Assembly (NCBI GenBank): GCA_002343775.1
Contig: DDSH01000004.1
Span: forward strand, 76,326-140,325
DNA: 64,000 bases
Direction: 5' to 3'
Source: Anaerolineales bacterium UBA2395
GTDB lineage: Bacteria > Chloroflexota > Anaerolineae > Anaerolineales > Villigracilaceae
Of this stretch, positions 41,368 to 49,111 are shown in pieces (within the stretch, counting starts at the first letter, position 1; every line of letters begins with the position of its first letter). Under the pieces are notes generated by a model. It saw only the letters and a list, made by a program, of their open reading frames with translations. It did not search any database and was not told the DNA's origin. Both the position numbers and the translations under genes were made by a program.

Positions 41368-42042
41368 ATGCTCGAAGAAACGCAATTCCTACGGATCGCA
41401 CAGTCGCTTCCGCTACTTCAACTCGCAAACCAAGCGTTGTTAGAGGAATTCAAGCAGGCGACCTTTTTTGCGCGCATCCCTGCCGGAAGAGATGTATTCC
41501 TCGAAGGCGACAGGGTCGAGGCGATTGCCTTGCTCATCTCCGGCGTGGTGCGGGTGTATAAAGTTGGCGAAACCGGGCGCGAGATCACCTTGTACCGGTT
41601 TGGCAACGGCTCATCCTGCATTCTGACTGCCAATGCCATTCTCAGCCAGAACACATTCCCAGCCATTGCTACTGTCGAGCAGGACGCAGAAGCGATAATG
41701 GTGCCCGCCGACAAATTCCGCAAATGGATACAACGGTATGACCTGTGGCGCGAATTCGTGTTCGAGTTGCTATCTCAAAGGCTCTCCAAGGTGATGGAGG
41801 TCATCGAAGAAGTGGCATTTCACCGCATGGACAGGCGTGTTGCAGCGCTGCTGTTCAGACAGGCAAAGATGAAGAACCCGCTTCGCATCACCCATCAGGA
41901 GATCGCTTCTGAACTGGGAAGTTCGCGCGAAGTCATCAGTCGCCTGCTGGAAGATTTCGTGAGCGAAGGCAGCATCCGTGCAGGGCGCGGCATGGTGGAA
42001 GTACTGGATTTTGAGCAATTGGAAGCGCGTTCGCTTATGTGA
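41368..42042 (+). CDS. Crp/Fnr family transcriptional regulator
   Basis: 224 residues: cyclic nucleotide-binding-type beta barrel (about 25-120, with LEGDRVEAIALLISGVVRVYK), a long dimer helix (EFVFELLSQRLSKVMEVIEEV) and a winged helix (ITHQEIASELGSSREVISRLLEDF). The recognition helix has Arg187, Glu188 and Arg192, the same contacts as E. coli CRP, predicting GTGA half-sites. The cAMP pocket Arg-Ser pair is not evident, and GSSCILTANA has a single Cys that could sense redox or sulfur species. It starts 11 bases after degV. A matching GTGA palindrome overlaps its own stop codon. Confidence 0.88.
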   Translation: MLEETQFLRIAQSLPLLQLANQALLEEFKQATFFARIPAGRDVFLEGDRVEAIALLISGVVRVYKVGETGREITLYRFGNGSSCILTANAILSQNTFPAIATVEQDAEAIMVPADKFRKWIQRYDLWREFVFELLSQRLSKVMEVIEEVAFHRMDRRVAALLFRQAKMKNPLRITHQEIASELGSSREVISRLLEDFVSEGSIRAGRGMVEVLDFEQLEARSLM

Positions 42043-42056
42043 CATTGTCACTGACA
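42039..42056 (+). promoter_or_regulatory. candidate operator for the Crp/Fnr regulator
   Basis: GTGACATTGTCAC (42039-42051) is a perfect palindrome around a central T, and overlaps a second one, TGTCACTGACA (42046-42056). The GTGA and TCAC half-sites fit the recognition helix of the regulator encoded just upstream. It is 58 bases before the DUF2892 gene, near the expected promoter. Confidence 0.5.
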
Positions 42057-42113
42057 GGGAAAAGGATTGTTTGTATACTCTGGGCATATAAACAATCAAA
42101 GGAGAAATAAATC

Positions 42114-42314
42114 ATGAAACGCAATATGTCCGATATTGACCGCATTGTCCGTGTAGTTTTGGCAGCCGTCTTCGCCTATTTGTACTTTGGCGGCATCGTC
42201 ACCGGAACGCTGGGAATCGTCCTCGTGGTGTTGGGAGCGGTGTTCCTTCTCACCGCCGTGGTGGCGTTCTGCCCGCTCTACATGCCCTTCAAACTCAGCA
42301 CATACAAAAAGTAA
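42114..42314 (+). CDS. DUF2892 small membrane protein
   Basis: 66 residues with two hydrophobic segments: RIVRVVLAAVFAYLYFGGIVTG and GIVLVVLGAVFLLTAVVAFCPLY. The start MKRNMSDIDRIVRV and the end CPLYMPFKLSTYKK with a conserved Cys-Pro are typical of DUF2892 (inner-membrane YgaP C-terminal-like) proteins, often met with rhodaneses and thioredoxins in sulfur metabolism. An AAAGGAG site precedes the start. The neighbouring gene fuses the same domain to a thioredoxin. Confidence 0.88.
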   Translation: MKRNMSDIDRIVRVVLAAVFAYLYFGGIVTGTLGIVLVVLGAVFLLTAVVAFCPLYMPFKLSTYKK

Positions 42315-42361
42315 GGGAGCTATAGAGCGGACGAGTGATCGTCCACTCTATACTATTAATC

Positions 42362-42862
42362 ATGAACTTAAAGGAATTTCAAGAAAAGATATCGTCAACT
42401 GACAAACCCATAGTGGTCGACTTCTGGGCAACCTGGTGCGGTCCCTGCATGATGACCAAGCCAATTCTGGAAAAACTCGCCGAAGAATATGCCGACAAGG
42501 TCGAGTTCATGCCGATCAACGCAGACGATTCACGCGAAGTCCTGGAACAGTTCCGCATCTTTGGGATTCCAACCGTCATCAGTATTCGAAACGGCAAGGA
42601 AGCAGGACGCATCGCCGGTGCGCAACGGGAAGATGGGTATCGCATCATGTTCCAATCCCTGGCAGATGGCGGTGAAGTGAAGATTCCCCTTACCCCGGTT
42701 GACCGCATCTTGCGGCTTGGTGGAGGCGGATTGTTCGTTGCGATCGGCCTTGCCACCAGCAACTGGGTTGTCGTGGGGGTCGGCGCCATCCTCGCGTTTT
42801 TGGGAGTGTATGACCGCTGCCCGATCTGGAATGCAATCACAGGAATGCTCAAACGTAGATAA
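42362..42862 (+). CDS. thioredoxin fused to a DUF2892 membrane domain
   Basis: 166 residues from the ATG at 42362. Residues 1-105 are a full thioredoxin with the active site WATWCGPCM (Cys26 and Cys29) and the cis-Pro in FGIPTVISI. Residues of about 110-166 are a DUF2892 pair of membrane segments (DRILRLGGGGLFVAIGLAT and VVVGVGAILAFLGVYDRCPIW). The thioredoxin domain would thus be held at the cytoplasmic face of the membrane. It may reduce a sulfur carrier or membrane protein. It follows the single DUF2892 gene by 47 bases. Confidence 0.88.
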   Translation: MNLKEFQEKISSTDKPIVVDFWATWCGPCMMTKPILEKLAEEYADKVEFMPINADDSREVLEQFRIFGIPTVISIRNGKEAGRIAGAQREDGYRIMFQSLADGGEVKIPLTPVDRILRLGGGGLFVAIGLATSNWVVVGVGAILAFLGVYDRCPIWNAITGMLKRR

Positions 42863-42911
42863 ATGCCGATTTCCGGCAAACAGGCTCCGGGTCCGCTCGG
42901 AGCCGTTTTCT

Positions 42912-42941
42912 TTGTCAGGGAATGCGCACGGCGGGTATAAT
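42912..42941 (+). promoter_or_regulatory. promoter of the uridine kinase gene
   Basis: TTGTCA (42912-42917) and TATAAT (42936-42941), 18-base spacer. The ATG lies only nine bases after the -10, so the message would be leaderless or nearly so; no ribosome site is visible. Confidence 0.7.
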
Positions 42942-42950
42942 CCGCGTTAT

Positions 42951-43574
42951 ATGATGCAGAAAATTCCATTGGTGATCGGGATCGCGGGCGGGTCGGGGTC
43001 GGGGAAAACCACCGTTGCAAAGAAAATTTTGGATCGGGTCGGGGCAGATCGTATTGCTTATCTTCAGCATGATTCGTATTACAAAGATTTACGAGTCCTG
43101 TCTGCGACGCAGCATTCGGATGTAAACTTTGATCACCCAAATGCGCTCGAGACGGATCTGTTGATCGAACATGTCATTACCCTGCGGAATTTCAAGCCTG
43201 TCCAGGTTCCCATTTATGATTTCGCTAACGATGCCCGCAAAACAGAAACGGTTACGGTCGAACCCAGGAATGTGATTCTGGTCGAGGGGATTCTCCTGTA
43301 TGTGGAACCCGAACTGCGAAAGTTGTTCGATGTAAAAATTTTTGTGGATACGGACGCGGATATTCGCTTCATCCGCCGCCTGCACCGCGACATCACCGAA
43401 CGCGGGCGCAGCACCGAATCGGTGATCGAGCAGTATTATGAAACGGTGCGTCCAATGCACCTGGAATTCGTGGAACCCTCCAAGCGCTACGCGGATGTTA
43501 TCATCCCGGAAGGCGGTCACAATGCCGCCGCGCTGGATATGGTCGTTGCAAGAATAGAAACTTTATTAAAGTAA
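42951..43574 (+). CDS. udk: uridine kinase
   Basis: 207 residues from the first of two adjacent ATG codons; the long upstream frame overlaps the thioredoxin gene and is rejected. The P-loop GGSGSGKT is at 13-20, DSYYKDL near 45 and FDHPNALETDLL near 62 are the family substrate motifs, and ILVEGILLY and RRLHRDITERGRS follow. It phosphorylates uridine and cytidine in nucleoside salvage. Probably expressed from a leaderless transcript. Confidence 0.95.
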   Translation: MMQKIPLVIGIAGGSGSGKTTVAKKILDRVGADRIAYLQHDSYYKDLRVLSATQHSDVNFDHPNALETDLLIEHVITLRNFKPVQVPIYDFANDARKTETVTVEPRNVILVEGILLYVEPELRKLFDVKIFVDTDADIRFIRRLHRDITERGRSTESVIEQYYETVRPMHLEFVEPSKRYADVIIPEGGHNAAALDMVVARIETLLK

Positions 43575-43585
43575 AGGAGTAAGAA

Positions 43586-44095
43586 ATGGCAAAACAATGG
43601 AACAAGCCCCCCGAGATGCAGATCGACCCCAAAAAACAGTACAAGGCACACATGGAGACAGACAAAGGCACGATGGTCATCGAACTGTTTGCTGATAAAA
43701 CCCCGGTCACGGTGAATAATTTTGTTTTTCTCTCACGCGAAGGTTATTACGACGGCGTGATCTTCCACCGCGTAATCGCCAACTTCATGGCGCAGGGCGG
43801 CGACCCGACCGGAACCGGCCGCGGTGGACCGGGCTATAAATTTCAGGATGAGTTCCACCCCAGCCTGAAGCACAACAAGCAGGGCATCCTTTCGATGGCA
43901 AATGCAGGACCCGGCACGAACGGCTCGCAGTTTTTCATCACACACCTGCCCACGCCACACTTGGATAACCGCCACAGCGTCTTCGGTCAGGTTGTGGAAG
44001 GTCTGGATGTGTTGATGTCCATTCCGCCGCGTGACCCGAACAATGTCAATGCGCCGGCAGTGAAGATCATCCGTGTCACCATCGAAGAAATCTAG
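43586..44095 (+). CDS. peptidyl-prolyl cis-trans isomerase, cyclophilin type (cytoplasmic)
   Basis: 169 residues without a signal peptide. The active-site block FHRVIANFMAQGGDPTGTGRGGPGY holds the catalytic Arg and the Gln and Gly of cyclophilins; NGSQFFITHLPTPHLDNRHSVFGQV is the second block. It assists folding by isomerising prolyl bonds. AAAGGAG site at normal distance. A membrane-anchored relative is at 56955-57644. The 3' end overlaps the next gene by 23 bases. Confidence 0.95.
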   Translation: MAKQWNKPPEMQIDPKKQYKAHMETDKGTMVIELFADKTPVTVNNFVFLSREGYYDGVIFHRVIANFMAQGGDPTGTGRGGPGYKFQDEFHPSLKHNKQGILSMANAGPGTNGSQFFITHLPTPHLDNRHSVFGQVVEGLDVLMSIPPRDPNNVNAPAVKIIRVTIEEI

Positions 44096-44798
44096 TTCGA
44101 AACCGGCTGTCAAGGCAACAGTCAAAAAGACAACAAGCGCGAAAAGCAAAAAGGCTGGCGGCAAGCGCACCCCCGCAAAGAAGCAGAACGCGCAAAAGAC
44201 CGAGACTGTTGCTTTTGAACCCGTTTCTGTGCATCCGGAGATAAAAAAGCCCGCATCCAGTATAAGCACGAACCTGTTACGCGTCGTCGCAGTCATTGTT
44301 GTCATCGGTATTACGGTCTACATCTACAACATCCGCGACCGTGTGGAAGAGTTTGCTGCGTTCGGTTATCCGGGCATCTTTTTGATCGCTCTGCTGGCAA
44401 ATGCAACGGTGATTTTGCCAGCCCCCGGCGTTGCTGTTGTCTTTGCGATGGGAAGCGTGTTCAATCCGTTCGGGGTGGCATTCGCGGCAGGGGCAGGCGG
44501 TGCCATTGGCGAATTGACCGGCTATCTTGCCGGGTTCAGCGGACAAGCCGTGGTGGAGAATACCGCCGCGTACAACCGTGTGCTACCGTGGGTGCAGAAA
44601 TACGGCGCGTGGGTCATCCTCGTACTTGCGGCATTCCCAAACCCATTCTTCGACATGGCAGGCATTGCAGCGGGGATCGCCAAAATCCCACTCTGGCAGT
44701 TTTTGCTAGCATGCTGGGTGGGGCAGACCATTAAAATGGGCATGTTCGCCTTTGCAGGTGCGTATTCCATCGACTGGATCGCCAGTTTTTACGAATGA
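44073..44798 (+). CDS. DedA-like (SNARE-associated/VTT) membrane protein with a Lys-rich N-terminal tail
   Basis: 241 residues starting with GTG inside the end of the cyclophilin gene. Residues 1-50 are a Lys/Ala/Ser/Thr-rich, histone H1-like tail (KPAVKATVKKTTSAKSKKAG). Then come five to six membrane segments with the VTT-domain features: GYPGIFLIALLANATVILPAPG, the Gly-rich GAIGELTGYLAG, and AAFPNPFFDMAGIAAGIAKIPLWQF. The family moves lipids such as undecaprenyl phosphate across membranes. The basic tail should stay in the cytoplasm. A terminator follows. Confidence 0.85.
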   Translation: MSPSKKSSSKPAVKATVKKTTSAKSKKAGGKRTPAKKQNAQKTETVAFEPVSVHPEIKKPASSISTNLLRVVAVIVVIGITVYIYNIRDRVEEFAAFGYPGIFLIALLANATVILPAPGVAVVFAMGSVFNPFGVAFAAGAGGAIGELTGYLAGFSGQAVVENTAAYNRVLPWVQKYGAWVILVLAAFPNPFFDMAGIAAGIAKIPLWQFLLACWVGQTIKMGMFAFAGAYSIDWIASFYE

Positions 44799-44802
44799 AA
44801 TA

Positions 44803-44856
44803 TCGGAAGTCTTTGAGCGTCAGTTCGACGGGAGCCCAAAGACTTCCGAATTTTTT
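44803..44856 (+). terminator. rho-independent terminator after the DedA-like gene
   Basis: TCGGAAGTCTTTG (44803-44815) and CAAAGACTTCCGA (44837-44849), 13 perfect pairs, then six T. It lies close before the ribosome site of the next gene. Confidence 0.85.
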
Positions 44857-44871
44857 ACAAAGGAGACTCGT

Positions 44872-46230
44872 ATGAAAGGCTATGAAAATCTGGATCAATT
44901 CATCGAAAAGCATCTAAATCAAAGCCTGGAGGAACTCAAAACGTACGTCGCGCAGCCAAGCATCAGCGCCCAGAATCTTGGATTAAGGGAATGTGCAAAA
45001 CTGGTCAAAGGCATGCTGGAAAAACGCGGTTTCAAGGCAGAAATCAACGCCACAGACGGTGCGCCGGTTGTGTTTGGCGAGATCAAAGGCAAGAGCGACA
45101 AAACCCTGCTCATCTACAACCACTACGACGTCCAGCCGCCCGAACCGCTGGAATTATGGGAAAGTCCGCCGTTTGAACCGCAGATCCGTGATGGCAAAAT
45201 GTATGGTCGCGGCGTGAGCGACGACAAGGGACATCTCACCTCGCGCCTGCATGCCATTGATGCCATCCTCGCCGAGGAAGGCGAATTGCCATGCAATATC
45301 AAGTTCATCATCGAAGGCGAAGAGGAAACCGCCAGTGTCCACCTGCATGATTACATCACCCAAAATGTCAAAAAATTAAAAGCCGATGCATGCGTATGGG
45401 AATTTGGCGGCGTAGACCATCGCGAACGTCCGCAGCAGTATCTCGGGCTGCGAGGCATCTGTTATGTAGAGCTATCCGTTACCGCACTCGGTACGGACGT
45501 CCATTCGGGGATCGGCGGCAGCATTTTCCCGAATGCGGCGTGGCGATTGGTCTGGGCGTTGAACACGCTCAAGGGTCGGGATGAGCGGATTCGCATCCCC
45601 GGCTTTTACGATGACGTCATTCCACCCACTGCGCGTGACCGTGAGTTCATGGAGAAACTTCCCCCAATACATGAAGAATACAAAAAGCGTTACGGGGTTA
45701 AGGAATTCATCAAGGGATTAACGGATGATACCGAGATAAAAATGGAAGAGGTTTTTACGCCAACCTGCACCATCTGCGGTCTGACGAGTGGATATCAGGG
45801 ACCCGGTTCAAAGACCGTTCAGCCGGCGTTCGCCTCTGCCAAAGTGGATTTTCGCCTCGTGCCAGATCAAAAGCCTGAAGACATTCTGAAGAAACTTCGG
45901 GCACACCTTGACGCGGAGGGGTTCAGCGATGTAGAGATCAAATTCCTCGGAGGCGAACCCGCGGCTCGCACCGACCCGGATCATCCTTTTGTCAAGATGG
46001 TTGTAAATAGCGCCGAAGATGTGTACGATGTCCCCATGGATATCGTCCCCATGGTGGGCGGCTCGGGACCCAGTTACCCGTTCGTGCATGACCTGGGGCT
46101 TCCCGTTGTAACCATGGGCTTGGGCTACCCTGAGACTCGCGCCCACGCCCCCAACGAGAACATCCGCATCGACCTGTATGTGCAGCACGCCAAGCACATG
46201 GCACGAGTGATCGAGGAATTTGCAAAGTGA
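44872..46230 (+). CDS. M20 family metallopeptidase (dipeptidase)
   Basis: 452 residues from the ATG at 44872 with an AAAGGAG site. Metal and catalytic residues are in YNHYDVQPPE (His and Asp), GRGVSDDKGH (bridging Asp), EGEEETAS (catalytic Glu pair) and AHAPNEN (His near the C-terminus). The lid domain between about 190 and 340 carries the VTALGTDVHSGIGG segment. It is a cytoplasmic zinc dipeptidase/carboxypeptidase of the PepV/carnosinase group; the exact substrate is not known. Confidence 0.92.
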   Translation: MKGYENLDQFIEKHLNQSLEELKTYVAQPSISAQNLGLRECAKLVKGMLEKRGFKAEINATDGAPVVFGEIKGKSDKTLLIYNHYDVQPPEPLELWESPPFEPQIRDGKMYGRGVSDDKGHLTSRLHAIDAILAEEGELPCNIKFIIEGEEETASVHLHDYITQNVKKLKADACVWEFGGVDHRERPQQYLGLRGICYVELSVTALGTDVHSGIGGSIFPNAAWRLVWALNTLKGRDERIRIPGFYDDVIPPTARDREFMEKLPPIHEEYKKRYGVKEFIKGLTDDTEIKMEEVFTPTCTICGLTSGYQGPGSKTVQPAFASAKVDFRLVPDQKPEDILKKLRAHLDAEGFSDVEIKFLGGEPAARTDPDHPFVKMVVNSAEDVYDVPMDIVPMVGGSGPSYPFVHDLGLPVVTMGLGYPETRAHAPNENIRIDLYVQHAKHMARVIEEFAK

Positions 46231-46275
46231 CCTTTTTCACTCCGATTTCGTGACTTTCTTTTTTGAGTTTCTGAC

Positions 46276-46281
46276 TATAAT
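46276..46281 (+). promoter_or_regulatory. -10 element of the CBS/ACT gene
   Basis: TATAAT, 54 bases before the ATG at 46335. The T-rich stretch upstream has no convincing -35. Confidence 0.5.
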
Positions 46282-46334
46282 AAGTTTGTAATAATTTTCA
46301 CAAATCAACCTTTCATGCACTCCTGGAGGCAACC

Positions 46335-46976
46335 ATGTTCGTAGGCGAAAGAATGTCGCAACCTGTAATTACCGTCACTCCTGATACCGCCGTTCACGAC
46401 GCGCTGGCAATGTTCCGCAAAGAGCACATCCGCCGCGCCCCTGTCGTCAAGGACGGTAAACTGCTGGGCATCGTTTCAGAGAGCGACCTCTTGAACGCAT
46501 CCCCTTCCCCGGTGACCAGTCTCAGCGTCTGGGAAATGAACTACCTGATGAGCAAAGTCACGGTCAAGAATGTGATGAGCAAAAAGGTCAAGACCATCGA
46601 CGTCAACACCCCCATCGAAGAAGCCGCGCGCATCATGGCGGATTCCAAGATCGGCGGTATGCCCGTCACACGCGCGGGAAAACTTGTTGGCATCATCACC
46701 GAAACCGACCTGTTCAAGATCTTCCTTGAGCTGATGGGCGCGCGCACCAAGGCGCTGCGCGTGACTGCGTTGATCGAAGAAAAGCCCGGTCAGTTGGCAA
46801 AAGTCACCAAAGCCATCGCGGATGCGGGCGGCAACTTCCTTGCCTTTGGCATGTTCGCCGGTCCAGACACGAGCAGCCGCATCATCACATTCAAAGTGGC
46901 GGGGCTCAAGAAGGAAGATCTCACCAAAGTGTTGACGAAGGTCGTCAAAAAGTTTTGGGACGTTCGCCTGAGTTAA
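46335..46976 (+). CDS. AcuB-like protein: two CBS domains and an ACT-like domain
   Basis: 213 residues. Residues of about 5-60 and 78-135 are CBS repeats (ERMSQPVITVTPDTAVHDALAMFRKEHIRRAPVV and KNVMSKKVKTIDVNTPIEEAARIM). Residues of about 143-213 resemble an ACT domain (VTALIEEKPGQLAKVTKAIADAGGNFL). The CBS pair binds adenosine nucleotides, the ACT part usually an amino acid. Bacillus AcuB affects acetoin or acetyl-CoA metabolism; here no acetoin genes are nearby. It is a single-gene unit with a terminator. Confidence 0.9.
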   Translation: MFVGERMSQPVITVTPDTAVHDALAMFRKEHIRRAPVVKDGKLLGIVSESDLLNASPSPVTSLSVWEMNYLMSKVTVKNVMSKKVKTIDVNTPIEEAARIMADSKIGGMPVTRAGKLVGIITETDLFKIFLELMGARTKALRVTALIEEKPGQLAKVTKAIADAGGNFLAFGMFAGPDTSSRIITFKVAGLKKEDLTKVLTKVVKKFWDVRLS

Positions 46977-46998
46977 TCAGTTTTATCAATTGAACAAG

Positions 46999-47027
46999 AA
47001 AGCGCACAGAGTGGTCTGTGCGCTTTT
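46999..47027. terminator. bidirectional rho-independent terminator
   Basis: AAAGCGCACAGA and TCTGTGCGCTTTT with a four-base loop, between the CBS/ACT gene and the convergent rluB gene. The core GCGCACAG/CTGTGCGC is the same as in the terminator at 806-836. Confidence 0.88.
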
Positions 47028-47045
47028 GATTTGCAATGGCAGTTG

Positions 47046-47807
47046 TTATCGGATCTTCTTCCCGCGAGGAATCCGACGGCGCGTCATCGTTGGGACGTTC
47101 TTTCCCTTCAATCCAAGGACTTCCTCCTCGGTCAGGAAGCGCCACTGACGCGGTTTTAGGTCACCAAGCCGCAGTGTTCCAATTCGAACGCGGACAATGC
47201 GCACAACCGGCAACCCGAGCAGTTTGCCAACCTCGCGGATCTGACGCTTCTTGCCTTCGCCCATAATGACTCGAATCCATGCGCCTTTTCCAGAGGTGGA
47301 AAGAAACTGAACATCGGCAGGCTGGGTTTTATCTCCATCGAGAAGCACCACACCGCGCCGCCACGCATCCAACTGTTCTGTGTCGGGGCGACGGGCAACG
47401 AGAACACGATACTCTTTTTCATGCCCATAGCGTGGGTGTGTTAACTTATTGGTCAGGTCACCGTCATTCGTCATCAGAATCAAACCCTCCGAATCGAAAT
47501 CGAGGCGCCCCACCGGGTACAGATGCCCGGACAGAGGGATCAAATCACGGACTGTGCGGCGATCATCCTGTCCCTCCGCCGCAGAAAGAACATTGCGCGG
47601 CTTGTACAAGGCGATGTACGTCAAAGACTCTTTTTGCGCCAGCAGTTTTCCATCCACAACGACCTTGTCCACAGCCAGGTCTGCCTTTTGACCCAACACA
47701 GCCACTTTGCCGTTTACAGACACACGCCCCTCGGTAATATACACTTCGCAAGCGCGGCGGGAGCCATACCCCGCCTGCGCAAGTAATTTCTGAATTCTCT
47801 CTTGCAT
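47046..47807 (-). CDS. rRNA pseudouridine synthase, RluB/RsuA family
   Basis: 253 residues. An S4 RNA-binding domain at the start (RIQKLLAQAGYGSRRACEVYITEGRVSVNG), then the catalytic motif GRLDFDSEGLILMTNDG with the essential Asp, and KQIREVGKLLG-like ending with RLGDLKPRQWRFLT. It isomerises a uridine in rRNA. The C-terminus PTMTRRRIPRGKKIR is basic. The gene lies eight bases after scpB on the same strand, a common pairing. Confidence 0.94.
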   Translation of the reverse strand: MQERIQKLLAQAGYGSRRACEVYITEGRVSVNGKVAVLGQKADLAVDKVVVDGKLLAQKESLTYIALYKPRNVLSAAEGQDDRRTVRDLIPLSGHLYPVGRLDFDSEGLILMTNDGDLTNKLTHPRYGHEKEYRVLVARRPDTEQLDAWRRGVVLLDGDKTQPADVQFLSTSGKGAWIRVIMGEGKKRQIREVGKLLGLPVVRIVRVRIGTLRLGDLKPRQWRFLTEEEVLGLKGKNVPTMTRRRIPRGKKIR

Positions 47808-47815
47808 TACAAACG

Positions 47816-48385
47816 CTACCCTTTCAATAATTCGGTCGGCTCGGATTCCACTTCCACCGGAGCCGCCAACGGAGGCAATTCCATGATCGAATTCAAGCCA
47901 AAATGCTGCAAGAACTCGGGCGTGGTGGAGTACAAGATCGGACGCCCGGGTCCATCGGTGCGCCCCGACTCCTGGACCAAGCCCTTGCTCAGCAGACTCT
48001 TCATCATGCCGTCGCTGTTGACTCCACGGATCGAATCCACCTGCGGACGCGTAACAGGTTGCTGGTAAGCGATGATCGCCAGCGTCTCCAATGCAGCGCG
48101 GCTGAGGTGCGTAACTGCCTCCAGACCGAGAAACTTCTCAACCAACGAAGCCAGCTCGGCAGCTGTGGTCAATTGCACACGCCCCGCATTGCGCTGCAAG
48201 CGCAATCCACGCTCGCGAAGCGAATCCTCCAATTCTTTAAGCCCGCGTTCCACGACCGAAGCCGTCACATCCAACGCTGCAGCCAGCTGACCCATCGGAA
48301 CAGGTTCGGCGGAAACAAACAGCATCGCCTCGATCTTCGCCGCCAAACTCAGATCGGTATTTGAAAGGGATTGAGAGTCGCTCAT
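47816..48385 (-). CDS. scpB: segregation and condensation protein B
   Basis: 189 residues from the ATG at 48385 with a GGAG site. Two winged-helix domains: KIEAMLFVSAEPVPMGQLAAALDV and AALETLAIIAYQQPVTRPQVDSIRGVNSDGMMKSLLSKGLV, the latter the family hallmark. ScpB dimers bind ScpA and SMC to organise the chromosome. scpA, normally just upstream, is not here; the upstream gene is on the other strand. The 28-residue upstream extension has no start signal. Confidence 0.95.
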   Translation of the reverse strand: MSDSQSLSNTDLSLAAKIEAMLFVSAEPVPMGQLAAALDVTASVVERGLKELEDSLRERGLRLQRNAGRVQLTTAAELASLVEKFLGLEAVTHLSRAALETLAIIAYQQPVTRPQVDSIRGVNSDGMMKSLLSKGLVQESGRTDGPGRPILYSTTPEFLQHFGLNSIMELPPLAAPVEVESEPTELLKG

Positions 48386-48393
48386 GCTATAAT
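48385..48393 (+). promoter_or_regulatory. extended -10 promoter for the lipoprotein genes
   Basis: TGCTATAAT on the plus strand, in the gap divergent from scpB. The first start codon on the plus strand is at 48520, giving a leader of about 120 bases. Confidence 0.5.
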
Positions 48394-48519
48394 TACTCCA
48401 CTTAATTTCGTCAAAAAAAACCTCTTGCAAAATGATTGCGATACTGCCGATGGACAAAGATTCCACTTATAAGTAGAACACGCCATCCACGCAAGAGTTC
48501 CAACATTCATAAACAGACC

Positions 48520-49092
48520 ATGAAAAAGAATCTATTAAAACTCCATCTTTTCATCACAATGCTCCTGCTTTCATCCATGGCATGTTCGATCTTCGTCGGA
48601 GGACCGGACTACCCAACGCAGACCATCCCGGCATCGCCGAATGAAGCGCAAACTTTGCAGGAACAGATCGAACGGGCATTCCTCGCCGGCGCAGAAACCG
48701 GGCTGATCACCCTTCAAATCACAGAAAACCAACTGACATCCTTCATGGCAGACAGGCTTGCCCAACAGGCGAACCCGCCATTCACCGACCCACAGATCAT
48801 GCTCCGCAATGGGCAAATGCAAATGTACGGCAAGATCACGCGCGGTTGGTTCACAGCAAACATGCTCATCACCATGAACGTCACCGTGGATGAAGTGACC
48901 GGACAACCCCGCATCCAAATCGCATCTGCCGACTTCGGTCCGATCCCTGCACCGGAAGGTATCACATCCGCCATAAGCGCCATCATCGACGAAGCGTTCA
49001 CCGGCTCATTCGGTCCTGTGGCAGTTGGTTTTCGCCTGGAAACAATCACCATCGCCGACGGGATCATGACATTGACAGGTCGGGTCAAATAG
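48520..49092 (+). CDS. putative lipoprotein of unknown function
   Basis: 190 residues from the ATG at 48520. A Lys-rich start and hydrophobic stretch end in LLLSSMAC, a weak lipobox with Cys22. The mature part has a helix with QEQIERAFLAGAETG, then LITLQITENQLTSFMADRLAQQ and strands DPQIMLRNGQMQMYGKIT and LITMNVTVD, a pattern like lipid-binding LmeA/DUF2993-type tubular folds. It ends just before another lipoprotein gene (19 bases), so the two are likely expressed together. No certain family. Confidence 0.72.
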   Translation: MKKNLLKLHLFITMLLLSSMACSIFVGGPDYPTQTIPASPNEAQTLQEQIERAFLAGAETGLITLQITENQLTSFMADRLAQQANPPFTDPQIMLRNGQMQMYGKITRGWFTANMLITMNVTVDEVTGQPRIQIASADFGPIPAPEGITSAISAIIDEAFTGSFGPVAVGFRLETITIADGIMTLTGRVK

Positions 49093-49111
49093 CTGCTGGA
49101 TTATACCCGAC

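Noticed and set aside
30475..42042. cAMP signalling pair of the cyclase-domain protein and the Crp/Fnr regulator
   Set aside because: The genes are 10 kb apart, the cyclase lacks the transition-state Arg and the regulator shows no clear cAMP pocket, so the sequence does not support a link.
42699..42950. Extension of uridine kinase by 84 residues
   Set aside because: Out-of-frame overlap with the thioredoxin-DUF2892 gene; a promoter lies between, and the family begins at MMQKIPLVIGIAGGSGSGKT.
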